Shown here: in pieces, positions 43,310-51,543 of the stretch
How positions within the stretch are numbered: position 1 is the first letter of the stretch
Layout: every line of letters starts with the position of its first letter
Source: Streptomyces sp. CA-210063
GTDB taxonomy: Bacteria; Actinomycetota; Actinomycetes; Streptomycetales; Streptomycetaceae
DNA: 64,000 nt
NCBI RefSeq assembly: GCF_024612015.1
Contig: NZ_CP102512.1
Span: forward strand, 9,610,001-9,674,000
Direction of reading: 5' to 3'
The notes under the pieces: generated by a model
The model's input: the letters and a program-made list of their open reading frames with translations, nothing else
Database searches by the model: none
Told to the model about the DNA's origin: nothing
Made by a program: the position numbers and the translations under genes

Positions 43310-44298
43310 GGGAGTTCGACTACCGGCGCGCGTACGACGTCTCCGGCGCCGTCGCCCTCCTCGGCGCCGACCCCGAGGCCCGTTTCCTCGGCGGCGGCAC
43401 CAACCTCGTCGACCTGATGAAGAGCGGCGTCGAGCGGCCCGCGCGCCTCGTCGACGTCCGCGAACTCCCGCTCGACGGGATCGAGCCCACCGAGGACGGC
43501 GGACTGCGCATCGGCGCGACCGTCACCAACAGCGACCTCGCCGCCCACCCCGAAGTCCGGCGCCGCTACCCGGCGTTGACCCAGGCGGTGCTGGCCGGCG
43601 CCTCGGGGCAGCTGCGCAACATGGCCACCGTCGGCGGCAACCTGCTCCAGCGCACCCGCTGCGGCTACTTCGCCGACGTCACCAAACCCTGCAACAAGCG
43701 GGTGCCCGGCAGCGGTTGCCCCGCGATCGAGGGCGAGCACCACAACCACGCGATCCTCGGCGCCTCCGAGCACTGCGTGGCCACCCACCCCTCCGACATG
43801 GGTGTCGCCCTGACGGCCTTCGACGCCGTCGTGACGTACGAAACGGCCGACGGGCCGGGCGAGTTGCCGTTCGCCGACTTCTATCTCCCGGTCGGGGACA
43901 CCCCGCACATCGAGACGGCCCTGCCGCCGGGTGCCCTGATCACCGGCGTGACCCTGCCGCCCGCCGAGGTCGCCGCCCACTCCCGCTACCGCAAGGTCCG
44001 CGAGCGCGCCTCGTACGCCTTCGCCATCGGCTCCATCGCCGCCGCGCTCGACGTCCAGGACGGTGTCGTACGCGAGGTGCGGCTGGCCTTCGGGGCGGTC
44101 GCGTCCCGGCCGTGGCGGGCGTACGCGGCGGAGCGGGCGCTGACGGGGGCGCCGGCCGACGCCGAGACCTTCGCGGCCGCCGCGGACGCCGAACTGGCGG
44201 AGGCCAAGCCGCTGCCGCACAACGGATACAAGGTGCCGCTGATGCGCAACCTCGTCGTGGCCGTCCTGTCCGAACTCACCGAGGAGGCCACCCGATGA
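43306..44298 (+). CDS. molybdenum hydroxylase, FAD subunit with extra Fe-S cluster loop
   Basis: 330 residues from ATG 43306 (ATGA overlap). FAD motifs RFLGGGTNLVDLMK and GNLLQRTRCGYF with NMATVGGNL. Between them and THPSDMGVAL lies an insertion with four cysteines (C in RTRCGYF, KPCNKR, GSGCPA and SEHC), the pattern that binds a [4Fe-4S] cluster in PaoB-type subunits. This places the enzyme with aldehyde oxidoreductases of the PaoABC type rather than classical xanthine dehydrogenase. Confidence 0.92.
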   Translation: MREFDYRRAYDVSGAVALLGADPEARFLGGGTNLVDLMKSGVERPARLVDVRELPLDGIEPTEDGGLRIGATVTNSDLAAHPEVRRRYPALTQAVLAGASGQLRNMATVGGNLLQRTRCGYFADVTKPCNKRVPGSGCPAIEGEHHNHAILGASEHCVATHPSDMGVALTAFDAVVTYETADGPGELPFADFYLPVGDTPHIETALPPGALITGVTLPPAEVAAHSRYRKVRERASYAFAIGSIAAALDVQDGVVREVRLAFGAVASRPWRAYAAERALTGAPADAETFAAAADAELAEAKPLPHNGYKVPLMRNLVVAVLSELTEEATR

Positions 44299-46415
44299 CC
44301 ATCGCCCCCACGGCACACAAGGGCGCCGTCGGCACCGCGCACACCCGCGTCGAAGGCCGCGACAAGGTCACCGGAGCGGCCCGCTACGCGGGCGAGATCC
44401 CCTTCGCCGGACTCGTCCACGGCTGGCTGGCGCTGTCCACCGTGGCCCGCGGCCGGATCCGCGCCATCGAGACCGCCGACGCGCTCGGGATGCCGGGCGT
44501 GCTCAGCGTCCTGACCCACGAGAACGCCCCGCGCGTCGACACCGACTACACGGGTCTCATGGGCACGAAACCGGACCCGACCACGGCCGTCTTCCAGCAC
44601 GACCGGGTGCCGCACCTGGGCTGGCCGGTCGCGCTGGTCGTCGCCGAGACCTCCGAGCAGGCCCGCGAGGCCGCCGAGGCACTCGTGGTGCACTACGAAC
44701 AGGAACCGCACGACGTCGCGTTCGCCGCCGAGCACCCGGACGCGTACGCGTTGGACACCTTCGGACCCGCGGTGATCGAGAAGGGCGACCTGGGGGCCGA
44801 ACTCGCCGCGTCCGCCGTCGTCCTGGACGCCGAGTACACCACCCCCGAGGAACACCACAACCCGATGGAGCCGCACGCGGTGACGGCCCGCTGGGACGGG
44901 GGCCGGCTCGAAGTCGTCGACTCCAACCAGGGCACCATGTGGGTCGCGGGCGAGCTCGCCAACCTGTTCTCCCTCGACCCGGCCTCGGTGCGGGTCCTCT
45001 CCGAACACGTCGGCGGCGGCTTCGGCAGCAAGGGCGTCCGTGCCCACCAGGTCGCCGCGGTGATGGCCGCGACCGTCCTCCGGCGCCCGGTCCGGGTCGT
45101 CATGACCCGGCGTCAGATGTTCTCCCTGGCCGGCTACCGCAGCCCCACCACCCAGCGGGTCAGGCTCGGCGCCGACGCCGACGGGCGGCTCCGCGCCCTG
45201 GAACACCGCTCCCAGAGCCTCACCTCGACCGTCCACGAGTTCATCGAGCCGGGTGCCGGACCGGCCCGCGTGATGTACGACGCCGACGCCCACCACACCG
45301 CCAACAAGGTCGTACGGCTCGACGTGCCCACCCCGACGTGGATGCGCGCGCCGGGTGAGGCGCCGGGGTCGTTCGCCCTGGAGTCGGCGTTCGACGAGCT
45401 CGCCGAGAAGCTGGGCATCGACCCGATCGAGCTGCGCGCCCGCAACGAGCCCGAGCGGGGCCCCGTCTCCGGGCTGCCGTTCGCCAGTCGCCGTCTGCAC
45501 GCCTGCTTCCGCGAGGGCGCAGGCAGGTTCGGCTGGGCCGACCGCGACCCGCGCCCCGGTCTGCGCCGCGACGGCCGCTGGCTGCTCGGCACCGGCACCG
45601 CCGCGGCCTCCTTCGGCGCGGGAGCCGCCCCCTCCACCGCCGGGGTGACGGCCGAGGCGGACGGCACCTTCACCGTGCGCGTCAACGCCGCCGACATCGG
45701 CACCGGCGCCCGCACCGCGCTCACCCTGGTGGCCGCCGACGCGCTGGAGGTGGCACCGGAGCGGGTCCGGGTCCGCATCGGTGACAGCGACTTCGGACCG
45801 GCCATGATCGCCGGCGGCTCGATGGGCACCCGCTCCTGGGCCTGGGCGGTCACGGCCGCCGCGACCGAACTGCGGGAACGGCTCGTCCTGAGCGACGGCA
45901 TCCCGCCGGAGGGCATCATGGTCCGCTCGGACACCACGGCCGCCATCGGCGCCCTCGCCCAGAAGGAACGCCACTCCTACGGCGCCCAGTTCGCGGAGGT
46001 CGCCGTGGACCCCGCCACCGGCGAGGTACGCGTCCGCCGCATGCTCGGCATCTTCGCGGCCGGCCGCATCGTCAACCCCCTCACCGCACGCAGCCAGTTC
46101 ATCGGCGGCATGACCTGGGGCATCTCCATGGCCCTGCACGAGGAGGCGGTACGCGACCAGGCCTCCGGCGGCCACTACGGCGCCGACCTCGCCGGCTACC
46201 ACGTCGCCGCCCACGCCGACGTCCCCGCCATCGAGGCGGACTGGGTGGACGACCCCGACCCCGACGACCCCGTCGGCATCAAGGGCATCGGCGAGATCGG
46301 CATCGTCGGCGCGGCGGCCGCCGTCGCCAACGCCGTCTGGCACGCCACCGGCGTACGCCACCGCCATCTGCCGATCCGGCCCGACCGCGTCCTGATGGCA
46401 GGCCGGGATGCTTGA
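44295..46415 (+). CDS. molybdenum hydroxylase, molybdopterin-binding catalytic subunit
   Basis: 706 residues from ATG 44295 (ATGA overlap). Molybdopterin-binding stretches VGGGFGSKG and RAPGEAPGSFALES, an internal AGGSMGTRSWAWA, and the catalytic glutamate near the C-terminus in GIKGIGEIGIVGAA. Together with the two preceding subunits it oxidises an aldehyde or N-heterocycle with water as oxygen donor. The substrate cannot be read from sequence. Confidence 0.93.
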   Translation: MTIAPTAHKGAVGTAHTRVEGRDKVTGAARYAGEIPFAGLVHGWLALSTVARGRIRAIETADALGMPGVLSVLTHENAPRVDTDYTGLMGTKPDPTTAVFQHDRVPHLGWPVALVVAETSEQAREAAEALVVHYEQEPHDVAFAAEHPDAYALDTFGPAVIEKGDLGAELAASAVVLDAEYTTPEEHHNPMEPHAVTARWDGGRLEVVDSNQGTMWVAGELANLFSLDPASVRVLSEHVGGGFGSKGVRAHQVAAVMAATVLRRPVRVVMTRRQMFSLAGYRSPTTQRVRLGADADGRLRALEHRSQSLTSTVHEFIEPGAGPARVMYDADAHHTANKVVRLDVPTPTWMRAPGEAPGSFALESAFDELAEKLGIDPIELRARNEPERGPVSGLPFASRRLHACFREGAGRFGWADRDPRPGLRRDGRWLLGTGTAAASFGAGAAPSTAGVTAEADGTFTVRVNAADIGTGARTALTLVAADALEVAPERVRVRIGDSDFGPAMIAGGSMGTRSWAWAVTAAATELRERLVLSDGIPPEGIMVRSDTTAAIGALAQKERHSYGAQFAEVAVDPATGEVRVRRMLGIFAAGRIVNPLTARSQFIGGMTWGISMALHEEAVRDQASGGHYGADLAGYHVAAHADVPAIEADWVDDPDPDDPVGIKGIGEIGIVGAAAAVANAVWHATGVRHRHLPIRPDRVLMAGRDA

Positions 46416-47625
46416 CCTGGCCACCGAGCTGAGCGCGTGGGCCGAGGAGGGCCGGGACTTCGCCGTCGCCACCGTCGTGGCGGTGAGCGGCAGCGCCCCG
46501 CGCGGTCCCGGCGCGGCCCTCGCCGTCGACAGCGAGGGCACGGCCATCGGCTCGGTCTCCGGCGGGTGCGTCGAGGGCGCCGTGTACGAGCTGTGCCAAC
46601 AGGCGCTGGCGGACGGCGAGACCGTCCTGCAGCGCTTCGGGTACAGCGACGAGGACGCCTTCGCCGTCGGCCTGACCTGCGGCGGGGTGATCGACATCCT
46701 GGTCACCCCCGTCACCGCCCGGTCACCCGCCCGAGCCGTCCTGAGCGCCGCGCTCTCGGCCGCCTGCAAGGACGAGCCGACGGCCGTCGCCCGCGTCGTC
46801 CGGGGCCCGGCCGAACTCCTCGGACAGGCCCTGCTCGTACGGCCCGCCGGGTCGCGCGAGCAGGGCGACAGCGGTGTGGGTGTCGGCTCGTACGAAGGCG
46901 GTCTCGGCGGTCACCCCGAGCTGGACCGGACGGCCGCCGCCGAGGCGCGGGCCATGCTGGACAGTGGCCGCACCGGCACGATCGAGCTCTCCGCGAGCGG
47001 AGCGAGATGGGGGTCCCCCCGGACGGAGTCTGGGGGAGGATCGCACTGCTCCGGCGGCCTCACGCTGCTCGTCGAGACGAGGGTGCCGCCGCCCCGCATG
47101 ATCGTGTTCGGGGCGATCGACTTCGCGGCGGCGCTGGTGCGCGCGGGCAAGTTCCTCGGCTACCACGTCACCGTGTGCGACGCCCGCCCGGTCTTCGCCA
47201 CGCGGACCCGCTTCCCCGAGGCCGACGACATCGTGGTGGACTGGCCGCACCGCTACCTCCGGCGCACCGAGACCGACAGCCGGACGGTCCTGTGCGTGCT
47301 CACCCACGACGCCAAGTTCGACGTACCCCTGCTGAAGACGGCCCTGCGGATGCCGGTCGCCTTCGTGGGAGCGATGGGCTCGCGCCGCACCCACGCCGAC
47401 CGCGACCGGCGACTGCGCGAAGTCGGCCTGACCGATGGGGAGTTGGCCCGGCTCAGGTCCCCGATCGGGCTCGACCTCGGCGCTCGTACGCCCGAGGAGA
47501 CCGCCCTGTCCATCGCGGCGGAGATCGTCGCGACCCGGCGCGGCGGCACGGGCGTACCGCTGACCGGGTCGGGGACGCCGATCCATCGGGAGGCGGGGGA
47601 GCGGGGAGCGGTGGCGGCGGCCTGA
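46408..47625 (+). CDS. xdhC: XdhC/CoxI-family molybdenum-cofactor insertion factor
   Basis: 405 residues from ATG 46408 (8-bp overlap). N-terminal CoxI domain (VSGSAPRGPGAALAVDSEGT, GSVSGGCVEGAV) and C-terminal Rossmann domain (MIVFGAIDFAAALVRAGKFL, THDAKFDVPLL, FVGAMGSRRTHADR). These proteins bind and sulfurate the cofactor before inserting it into the hydroxylase made by the three preceding genes. Residues 195-212 (ASGARWGSPRTESGGGSH) are encoded by a palindromic intergenic-type element and break an otherwise normal linker between the domains. Confidence 0.92.
   Translation: MLDLATELSAWAEEGRDFAVATVVAVSGSAPRGPGAALAVDSEGTAIGSVSGGCVEGAVYELCQQALADGETVLQRFGYSDEDAFAVGLTCGGVIDILVTPVTARSPARAVLSAALSAACKDEPTAVARVVRGPAELLGQALLVRPAGSREQGDSGVGVGSYEGGLGGHPELDRTAAAEARAMLDSGRTGTIELSASGARWGSPRTESGGGSHCSGGLTLLVETRVPPPRMIVFGAIDFAAALVRAGKFLGYHVTVCDARPVFATRTRFPEADDIVVDWPHRYLRRTETDSRTVLCVLTHDAKFDVPLLKTALRMPVAFVGAMGSRRTHADRDRRLREVGLTDGELARLRSPIGLDLGARTPEETALSIAAEIVATRRGGTGVPLTGSGTPIHREAGERGAVAAA
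46991..47040. repeat. palindromic intergenic-type element inside xdhC
   Basis: A compact run of hairpins: CCGC-GA-GCGG (46991-47000), GGGGG-TC-CCCCC (47009-47020) and CCCCCGGAC...GTCTGGGGG (47016-47036, one G-U pair). Palindromes with a GGGGGTCCCCC core followed by CGGAC...GTC(C/T)GGGGGAGG are, from memory, widespread between Streptomyces genes. Here the element is in frame and adds about 17 residues. Confidence 0.65.
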
Positions 47626-47695
47626 GTACCCGGGGCGGGGCGACTGAGTACGTGGTCGGATACCCCGCGCCCCGGGCCGCTGCTGAACTGTCGTC

Positions 47696-48019
47696 ATGGA
47701 CACGCACACCTCGCGCCCGCGCCCCCTCCGCAACGTCACCGCCACGGCCACCGCCACCGGTTCGGCCCTGGCGGTGGCCTTGCTCCCGCTGGTCGTCGGG
47801 GCGTTGGTGGCACGGTCGGTCGGCGGTGACCCGATGGCGTCGGTCAACGCCCTGATCGCGGGCGGCGGCGAACGGGCGAAACTGTGCCGGAGCCAGTTGC
47901 CCGTCCTGCGGCGCATCCGCAGGACGGGCAGCAGGACGGGTCGGCACCCGGCCCTGCGACGGCTACTGGCCGGCCGTGAGGACGTACGTGTTGAGGTTCC
48001 CCACGGTCGTGAGCGGTGA
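47696..48019 (+). CDS. possible small membrane protein (doubtful)
   Basis: An ATG-started frame of 107 codons after xdhC, with one hydrophobic stretch (ALAVALLPLVVGALVARSVG) in its first third. Against it: no ribosome-binding site stands out, the second half is Arg-rich, it crosses a perfect 14-bp stem-loop and ends inside the convergent PI-PLC gene. It may be translated only in part or not at all. The rest of the gap 47626-47962 shows nothing besides the terminator. Confidence 0.2.
   Translation: MDTHTSRPRPLRNVTATATATGSALAVALLPLVVGALVARSVGGDPMASVNALIAGGGERAKLCRSQLPVLRRIRRTGSRTGRHPALRRLLAGREDVRVEVPHGRER
47898..47930. terminator. strong bidirectional terminator
   Basis: TGCCCGTCCTGCGG (47898-47911) pairs perfectly with CCGCAGGACGGGCA (47917-47930), loop CGCAT. 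It lies between the hydroxylase operon and the convergent PI-PLC gene (stop at 47963). Confidence 0.85.
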
Positions 48020-49348
48020 CGGCGAGCCCAGGTCGTAGCGGTCCACGGCAAGGTAGTTGGGCTTCTTGCGGGCGGCTGGTGTGCAGAAGGTCTGCGCGCG
48101 GTTGAGCAGCTTGGCGTTGTCCGTCTCGGCCGTGCCGCTGACCGTGTAGTCGCGGAAGTGGTTCATGACGAACAGCGGGTGGAAGGCGGGCGAGTCCGTG
48201 GTGAGCGGTCGGCTCGTGCCCCAGCGGCTGTAGCAGGACCAGTCGGAGTCACCGATCCCACCGCCCATGGACCAGTAGTTCTCCACGGTCCACTCGCGCT
48301 GGTACATCACACCGAACGTGTCACGGGTCGTGTATCCGCTGGAGACGTCACTCGCGCGCGTACGGTCACTGAAGATCAGCAGCTGCTTGCCCCGGGCGGC
48401 GAGATCCGCCATCGTCGGCCAGCCGCTCGTCGCGACGCCCTCCTGGTCGGGCCGGTACAGCACGTCCGAGAGACCGCTGACGGAGGCCAGCGACGACTTC
48501 AGTATGTCGGAGGCCGTGTAGTCCTCCAGGAAGACGGTGACCACCTCACCCGGATGGGCCTCCAGGAAGTCGACCATGCGCTGGAGGTCCGTGGCGAGCG
48601 GAACCGGACTGCTGACCCCGTCACAACTGTTGTGGCACAGCACGGCCTGCCCCGACACGGTGTAGGCGTCGAGCATGAACCCCCGTACGCCGTCGGTGAG
48701 TTGCTGAGCGACGCCCCGCGACTGGTTGGGGAAGAGACTGACCGGGAACGAGGCGAAGTTGCCGTCCACTCCGTTCGCGTAGGCGTTGTGCGAGGTGAGG
48801 AACGAGACCTGGTCGAGGGTGCGCGTGTCGGTGGACGGCATGGCCGTCGTGGCGTAGGTGACCGGCGTGAGGTACCAGCGGGCGTAGGTGCCGCTCGACC
48901 CGATCTGGACGACCGAGGAGTCCGAGGAGGCGCCCGTCAGATACTGCGAGGTCCCGGGCACGCCGATGGTGTACGTGCTGTTCGCGGCCTCGGTGATCGT
49001 CCACGTGGTGCCGTCCGCGCCACAGGTCGTGGTCACCGCCGAGGTGCCGCCGCGCCCGAGGCAGATCCCCGACTCGTCGGCGTTCCGCAACTGATGGCCG
49101 CCGCTGACGGCGACCGGAGTCCACTGCTGGTGGTCCTCGTTGCCCTTGGGGTTGTGCGCGGCGACCGTACCGCCGTTGTCCGCCGCGTTGAGCCCGGTGA
49201 CGGAGTTCTGCAGATAGACCGCGTACGTGGGGACCGCCGCGACGGCGGGGCCCGAGAACGCGACGGGCACGCCCAGGGCGAGCGCGGCGACCGTGCACAG
49301 GGCACGGGCACGGGCACGGGCACGGGTACGGGTACGGGTGAGGCTCAC
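47963..49348 (-). CDS. secreted PI-PLC X-domain protein with ricin-type lectin domain
   Basis: 461 residues from GTG 49348, chosen because AAGGAA lies five bases upstream and a signal peptide follows (basic RTRTRARARARA, then LCTVAALALGVPVAFSGPAV). Residues about 45-165 resemble a ricin-type beta-trefoil (LNAADNGGTVAAHNPKGNED, WTITEAANSTYTIG). The rest is a phosphatidylinositol-specific phospholipase C X-type barrel with candidate catalytic histidines in LTSHNAYAN and VLCHNSCDG. The enzyme probably cleaves phosphoinositol lipids or a related diester outside the cell. Confidence 0.83.
   Translation of the reverse strand: MSLTRTRTRARARARALCTVAALALGVPVAFSGPAVAAVPTYAVYLQNSVTGLNAADNGGTVAAHNPKGNEDHQQWTPVAVSGGHQLRNADESGICLGRGGTSAVTTTCGADGTTWTITEAANSTYTIGVPGTSQYLTGASSDSSVVQIGSSGTYARWYLTPVTYATTAMPSTDTRTLDQVSFLTSHNAYANGVDGNFASFPVSLFPNQSRGVAQQLTDGVRGFMLDAYTVSGQAVLCHNSCDGVSSPVPLATDLQRMVDFLEAHPGEVVTVFLEDYTASDILKSSLASVSGLSDVLYRPDQEGVATSGWPTMADLAARGKQLLIFSDRTRASDVSSGYTTRDTFGVMYQREWTVENYWSMGGGIGDSDWSCYSRWGTSRPLTTDSPAFHPLFVMNHFRDYTVSGTAETDNAKLLNRAQTFCTPAARKKPNYLAVDRYDLGSPSPLTTVGNLNTYVLTAGQ
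49301..49336 (-). repeat. hexanucleotide repeat encoding the signal-peptide n-region
   Basis: Four copies of GGCACG followed by two of GGTACG on the plus strand. On the coding strand this gives alternating Arg-Ala and Arg-Thr, forming the positive n-region of the PI-PLC-like protein's signal peptide. Confidence 0.9.
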
Positions 49349-49536
49349 GGGGTTCCTTCCACTCCGGCGCACCGGCATTGATGTCATTGATGTCAGAGGC
49401 ATGACACACCGAGCGTCGGGTCGCGCACCAGTCCCGCCACATGAAGACATGATGAGCGCGAACTCGCCTTTGTTCTTGGGGATTCTGTGGAGAAGATCCG
49501 TTTAAACTCGGAAACCCGTTCGAAGAGAGACCGCAC

Positions 49537-50487
49537 GTGAGTGAACCGACAGCCCCTGTCTGCCCGCAGTGCGGTACGCCCCGGGCGACGGACGGCACTC
49601 CGGCCTGCTCCTGCGGCCGTCTCGCCTCGGACGCCCACCGCGACACCCGTACGGCGCAGGCGGAGGCCGTGGAGGACTTCGACCCGGTACGCATACGGCC
49701 GTTTGTGAAGGTCGGTGACGACACCGAGCCGGCCGACTCCTCGGCCGACTCCTCGGCGGACGCCGAAGGCACGCCGGAGCCGGGGCCGTTGAAAGACGGC
49801 GATGAACCCCCGCTCCCTGGCGGGTCGACCGGCGGCACACCTGCCCTCCTCGACCTCGACGAGCGACCTCCCGTCGACAGCGACCCGGGCGGTCAGCGGC
49901 GGCGACGCCGAGCGGTGTCGGCCGCAGGGGTGGGAGTCGCCGCGGTGGCCGTCCTGGTGACGGGCGGAATCATCGGCGGACTGTTCTCGTACGACGGACC
50001 GTCGCGGGACGGCTCCGGACCCGAGGACATACGGGCGAACCTCCCGGAGGCCGCGCCCGGCCAGGAGGCGTCGTCGTCATCGGCGTCCCCGTCCGGTACG
50101 GCCTCCTCGGCGTCGCCGTCCGGGAACCCGTCCACCTCACCGGCCGCGACCCCGACCGAGAGCCGAACCACCCCGACCGGCTCCGCCACCCCGACCAGAA
50201 CCCCCTCCAACAGCGGCTCCACCGCCACGGCGGCTCCCGCGCCGACCCCGTCCGACAGCCAGGACCCCGTCCTCGGCACCGGCGACAGCGGACCCGAGGT
50301 CACCGAACTCCAGCTCCGCCTGCGCCAGATCGGCTTCTACAACGGCGTCATCGACGGCGACTACGACCCCGAGGTCGAGAGCGCCGTCCGCGGCTACCAG
50401 CTGACCCGTGTCGTCGTGGAGGACGAGTCGGGCGTCTACGGCCCGGCGACCCGCACCTCACTCGAATCCGAGACCACGGAACCGTGA
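49537..50487 (+). CDS. zinc-ribbon, single-pass membrane, peptidoglycan-binding protein
   Basis: 316 residues from GTG 49537 (GAAGAGAGA upstream). N-terminal zinc ribbon (CPQCGTPRATDGTPACSCG), an acidic cytoplasmic stretch, RRRRR followed by one membrane helix (AVSAAGVGVAAVAVLVTGGI), an external Ser/Thr/Pro-rich linker of about 75 residues, and a C-terminal PG_binding_1 domain (GDSGPEVTELQLRLRQIGFY). It may link cell-wall state to a cytoplasmic partner. The same outer domain ends the kinase encoded at 11432-13186, but no enzymatic domain is present here. Confidence 0.82.
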   Translation: MSEPTAPVCPQCGTPRATDGTPACSCGRLASDAHRDTRTAQAEAVEDFDPVRIRPFVKVGDDTEPADSSADSSADAEGTPEPGPLKDGDEPPLPGGSTGGTPALLDLDERPPVDSDPGGQRRRRRAVSAAGVGVAAVAVLVTGGIIGGLFSYDGPSRDGSGPEDIRANLPEAAPGQEASSSSASPSGTASSASPSGNPSTSPAATPTESRTTPTGSATPTRTPSNSGSTATAAPAPTPSDSQDPVLGTGDSGPEVTELQLRLRQIGFYNGVIDGDYDPEVESAVRGYQLTRVVVEDESGVYGPATRTSLESETTEP

Positions 50488-50510
50488 CCCGCCCTGGCTG
50501 ACGCCGGCCG

Positions 50511-50528
50511 CGCTCGCGGACGCGAGCG
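50511..50528. terminator. stem-loop between convergent genes
   Basis: CGCTCGC (50511-50517) pairs with GCGAGCG (50522-50528) around GGAC, between the stops of the peptidoglycan-binding protein and the 2-MIB methyltransferase genes. Confidence 0.5.
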
Positions 50529-50593
50529 ACCGCGCGACCGGGGGGCGGTCGGCGGAACGGACCCCCGATCCGCCGGCCGTCCGCGCCGGGCGG

Positions 50594-51499
50594 TCAGACC
50601 CGGTCGGCGACGATCAGCAGGTACTGGAAACTGCCGTTCTCGTAGGCGGTGATGAAGGTGTCCTCGATGCCCGTGACCAGGTGGTCGGCCTGCTTGCGGA
50701 GCTCCCAGTAGGGCAGGGCGGCGGCGGTCAGATCCACCACGTGGACGGGGACGAGGCGGTTGCGGGCCATCGCGCGGAAGTACTCGGAGCGCGGGTGGAT
50801 GTCGCAGATGTAGTGGGCGTTGATGAGGGACACCTCGCGGGAGGCCCGGCCGTAGGTGTCGTTGTAGCAGCCGGTGATGGTGACATAGCGGCCGCCGCGG
50901 CGCAGCAGCCGGGCGTGCTCGGCGAAGAGCAGGTCCAGCTCGACGTACATGGTGGACTCGTTGTTCCAGGACGCCGCGTACTCCCCGGACGGCAGACCCG
51001 TGTCGAGCATGTCGCGGTGGTGGTAGCGGACCCGGTCGTCGATGTCCCGCTTGCGGGCCTGCTCATTGGCGAACTCGGCCTGCTTGCGGGAGATGGTGAC
51101 ACCGTCGGCCTGGCAGCCGTACCGCAGATGGGCCACCACGCTGCCGCCGCCGCGCCCGCAGCCGGCGTCGAAGACGCGGTCGGTGGGGGAGAGGGGGCCC
51201 AGATGGTGGGCGAGCAGGTCGGCCTGGGCCTGTTCCAGGCGGTGCAGTTCGGCGGTGACCCGGTCGCGGCGGCGCGCCGGATCGGGGTCGTCGTCCAGGA
51301 CGGACCAGTCCGCGTCGCCGATGCCGTAGTGGTGGTGGTAGAGGTCGTCGATCTTGCCGAGTTCGAGGTTGACCGGGTTCTCCTCGGCGTTCCAGTAGTC
51401 CGCGACACGGTTCTGGTACGTGGACCGGGCCGGGGAGGACGTCGGGGGCTGGGCCGGCAGGGGCGTGGCGGTCGTGGTGACGGCGTCGATGATGGTCAA
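50594..51499 (-). CDS. geranyl diphosphate 2-C-methyltransferase (2-methylisoborneol pathway)
   Basis: 301 residues from TTG 51499; GGAGGAG lies seven bases upstream and no ATG/GTG is better placed. SAM motif I VFDAGCGRGGGS, then DGVTISRKQAEFAN and ASWNNESTMYVELD; the family-typical N-terminus is NRVADYWNAEENPVNLELGK followed by a YHHHYG motif. It adds a methyl group to C2 of geranyl diphosphate, giving the substrate of the cyclase encoded just upstream (45-bp gap). Third gene of the operon. Confidence 0.93.
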   Translation of the reverse strand: MTIIDAVTTTATPLPAQPPTSSPARSTYQNRVADYWNAEENPVNLELGKIDDLYHHHYGIGDADWSVLDDDPDPARRRDRVTAELHRLEQAQADLLAHHLGPLSPTDRVFDAGCGRGGGSVVAHLRYGCQADGVTISRKQAEFANEQARKRDIDDRVRYHHRDMLDTGLPSGEYAASWNNESTMYVELDLLFAEHARLLRRGGRYVTITGCYNDTYGRASREVSLINAHYICDIHPRSEYFRAMARNRLVPVHVVDLTAAALPYWELRKQADHLVTGIEDTFITAYENGSFQYLLIVADRV

Positions 51500-51543
51500 C
51501 GGTGGCTCCTCCGGTGCTGTGGGGCGTCGGCCATGCCCGGGCG

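Noticed and set aside
43986..46769. 927-codon antisense frame opposite the hydroxylase genes
   Set aside because: Shadow of three well-supported overlapping genes; composition is not protein-like.
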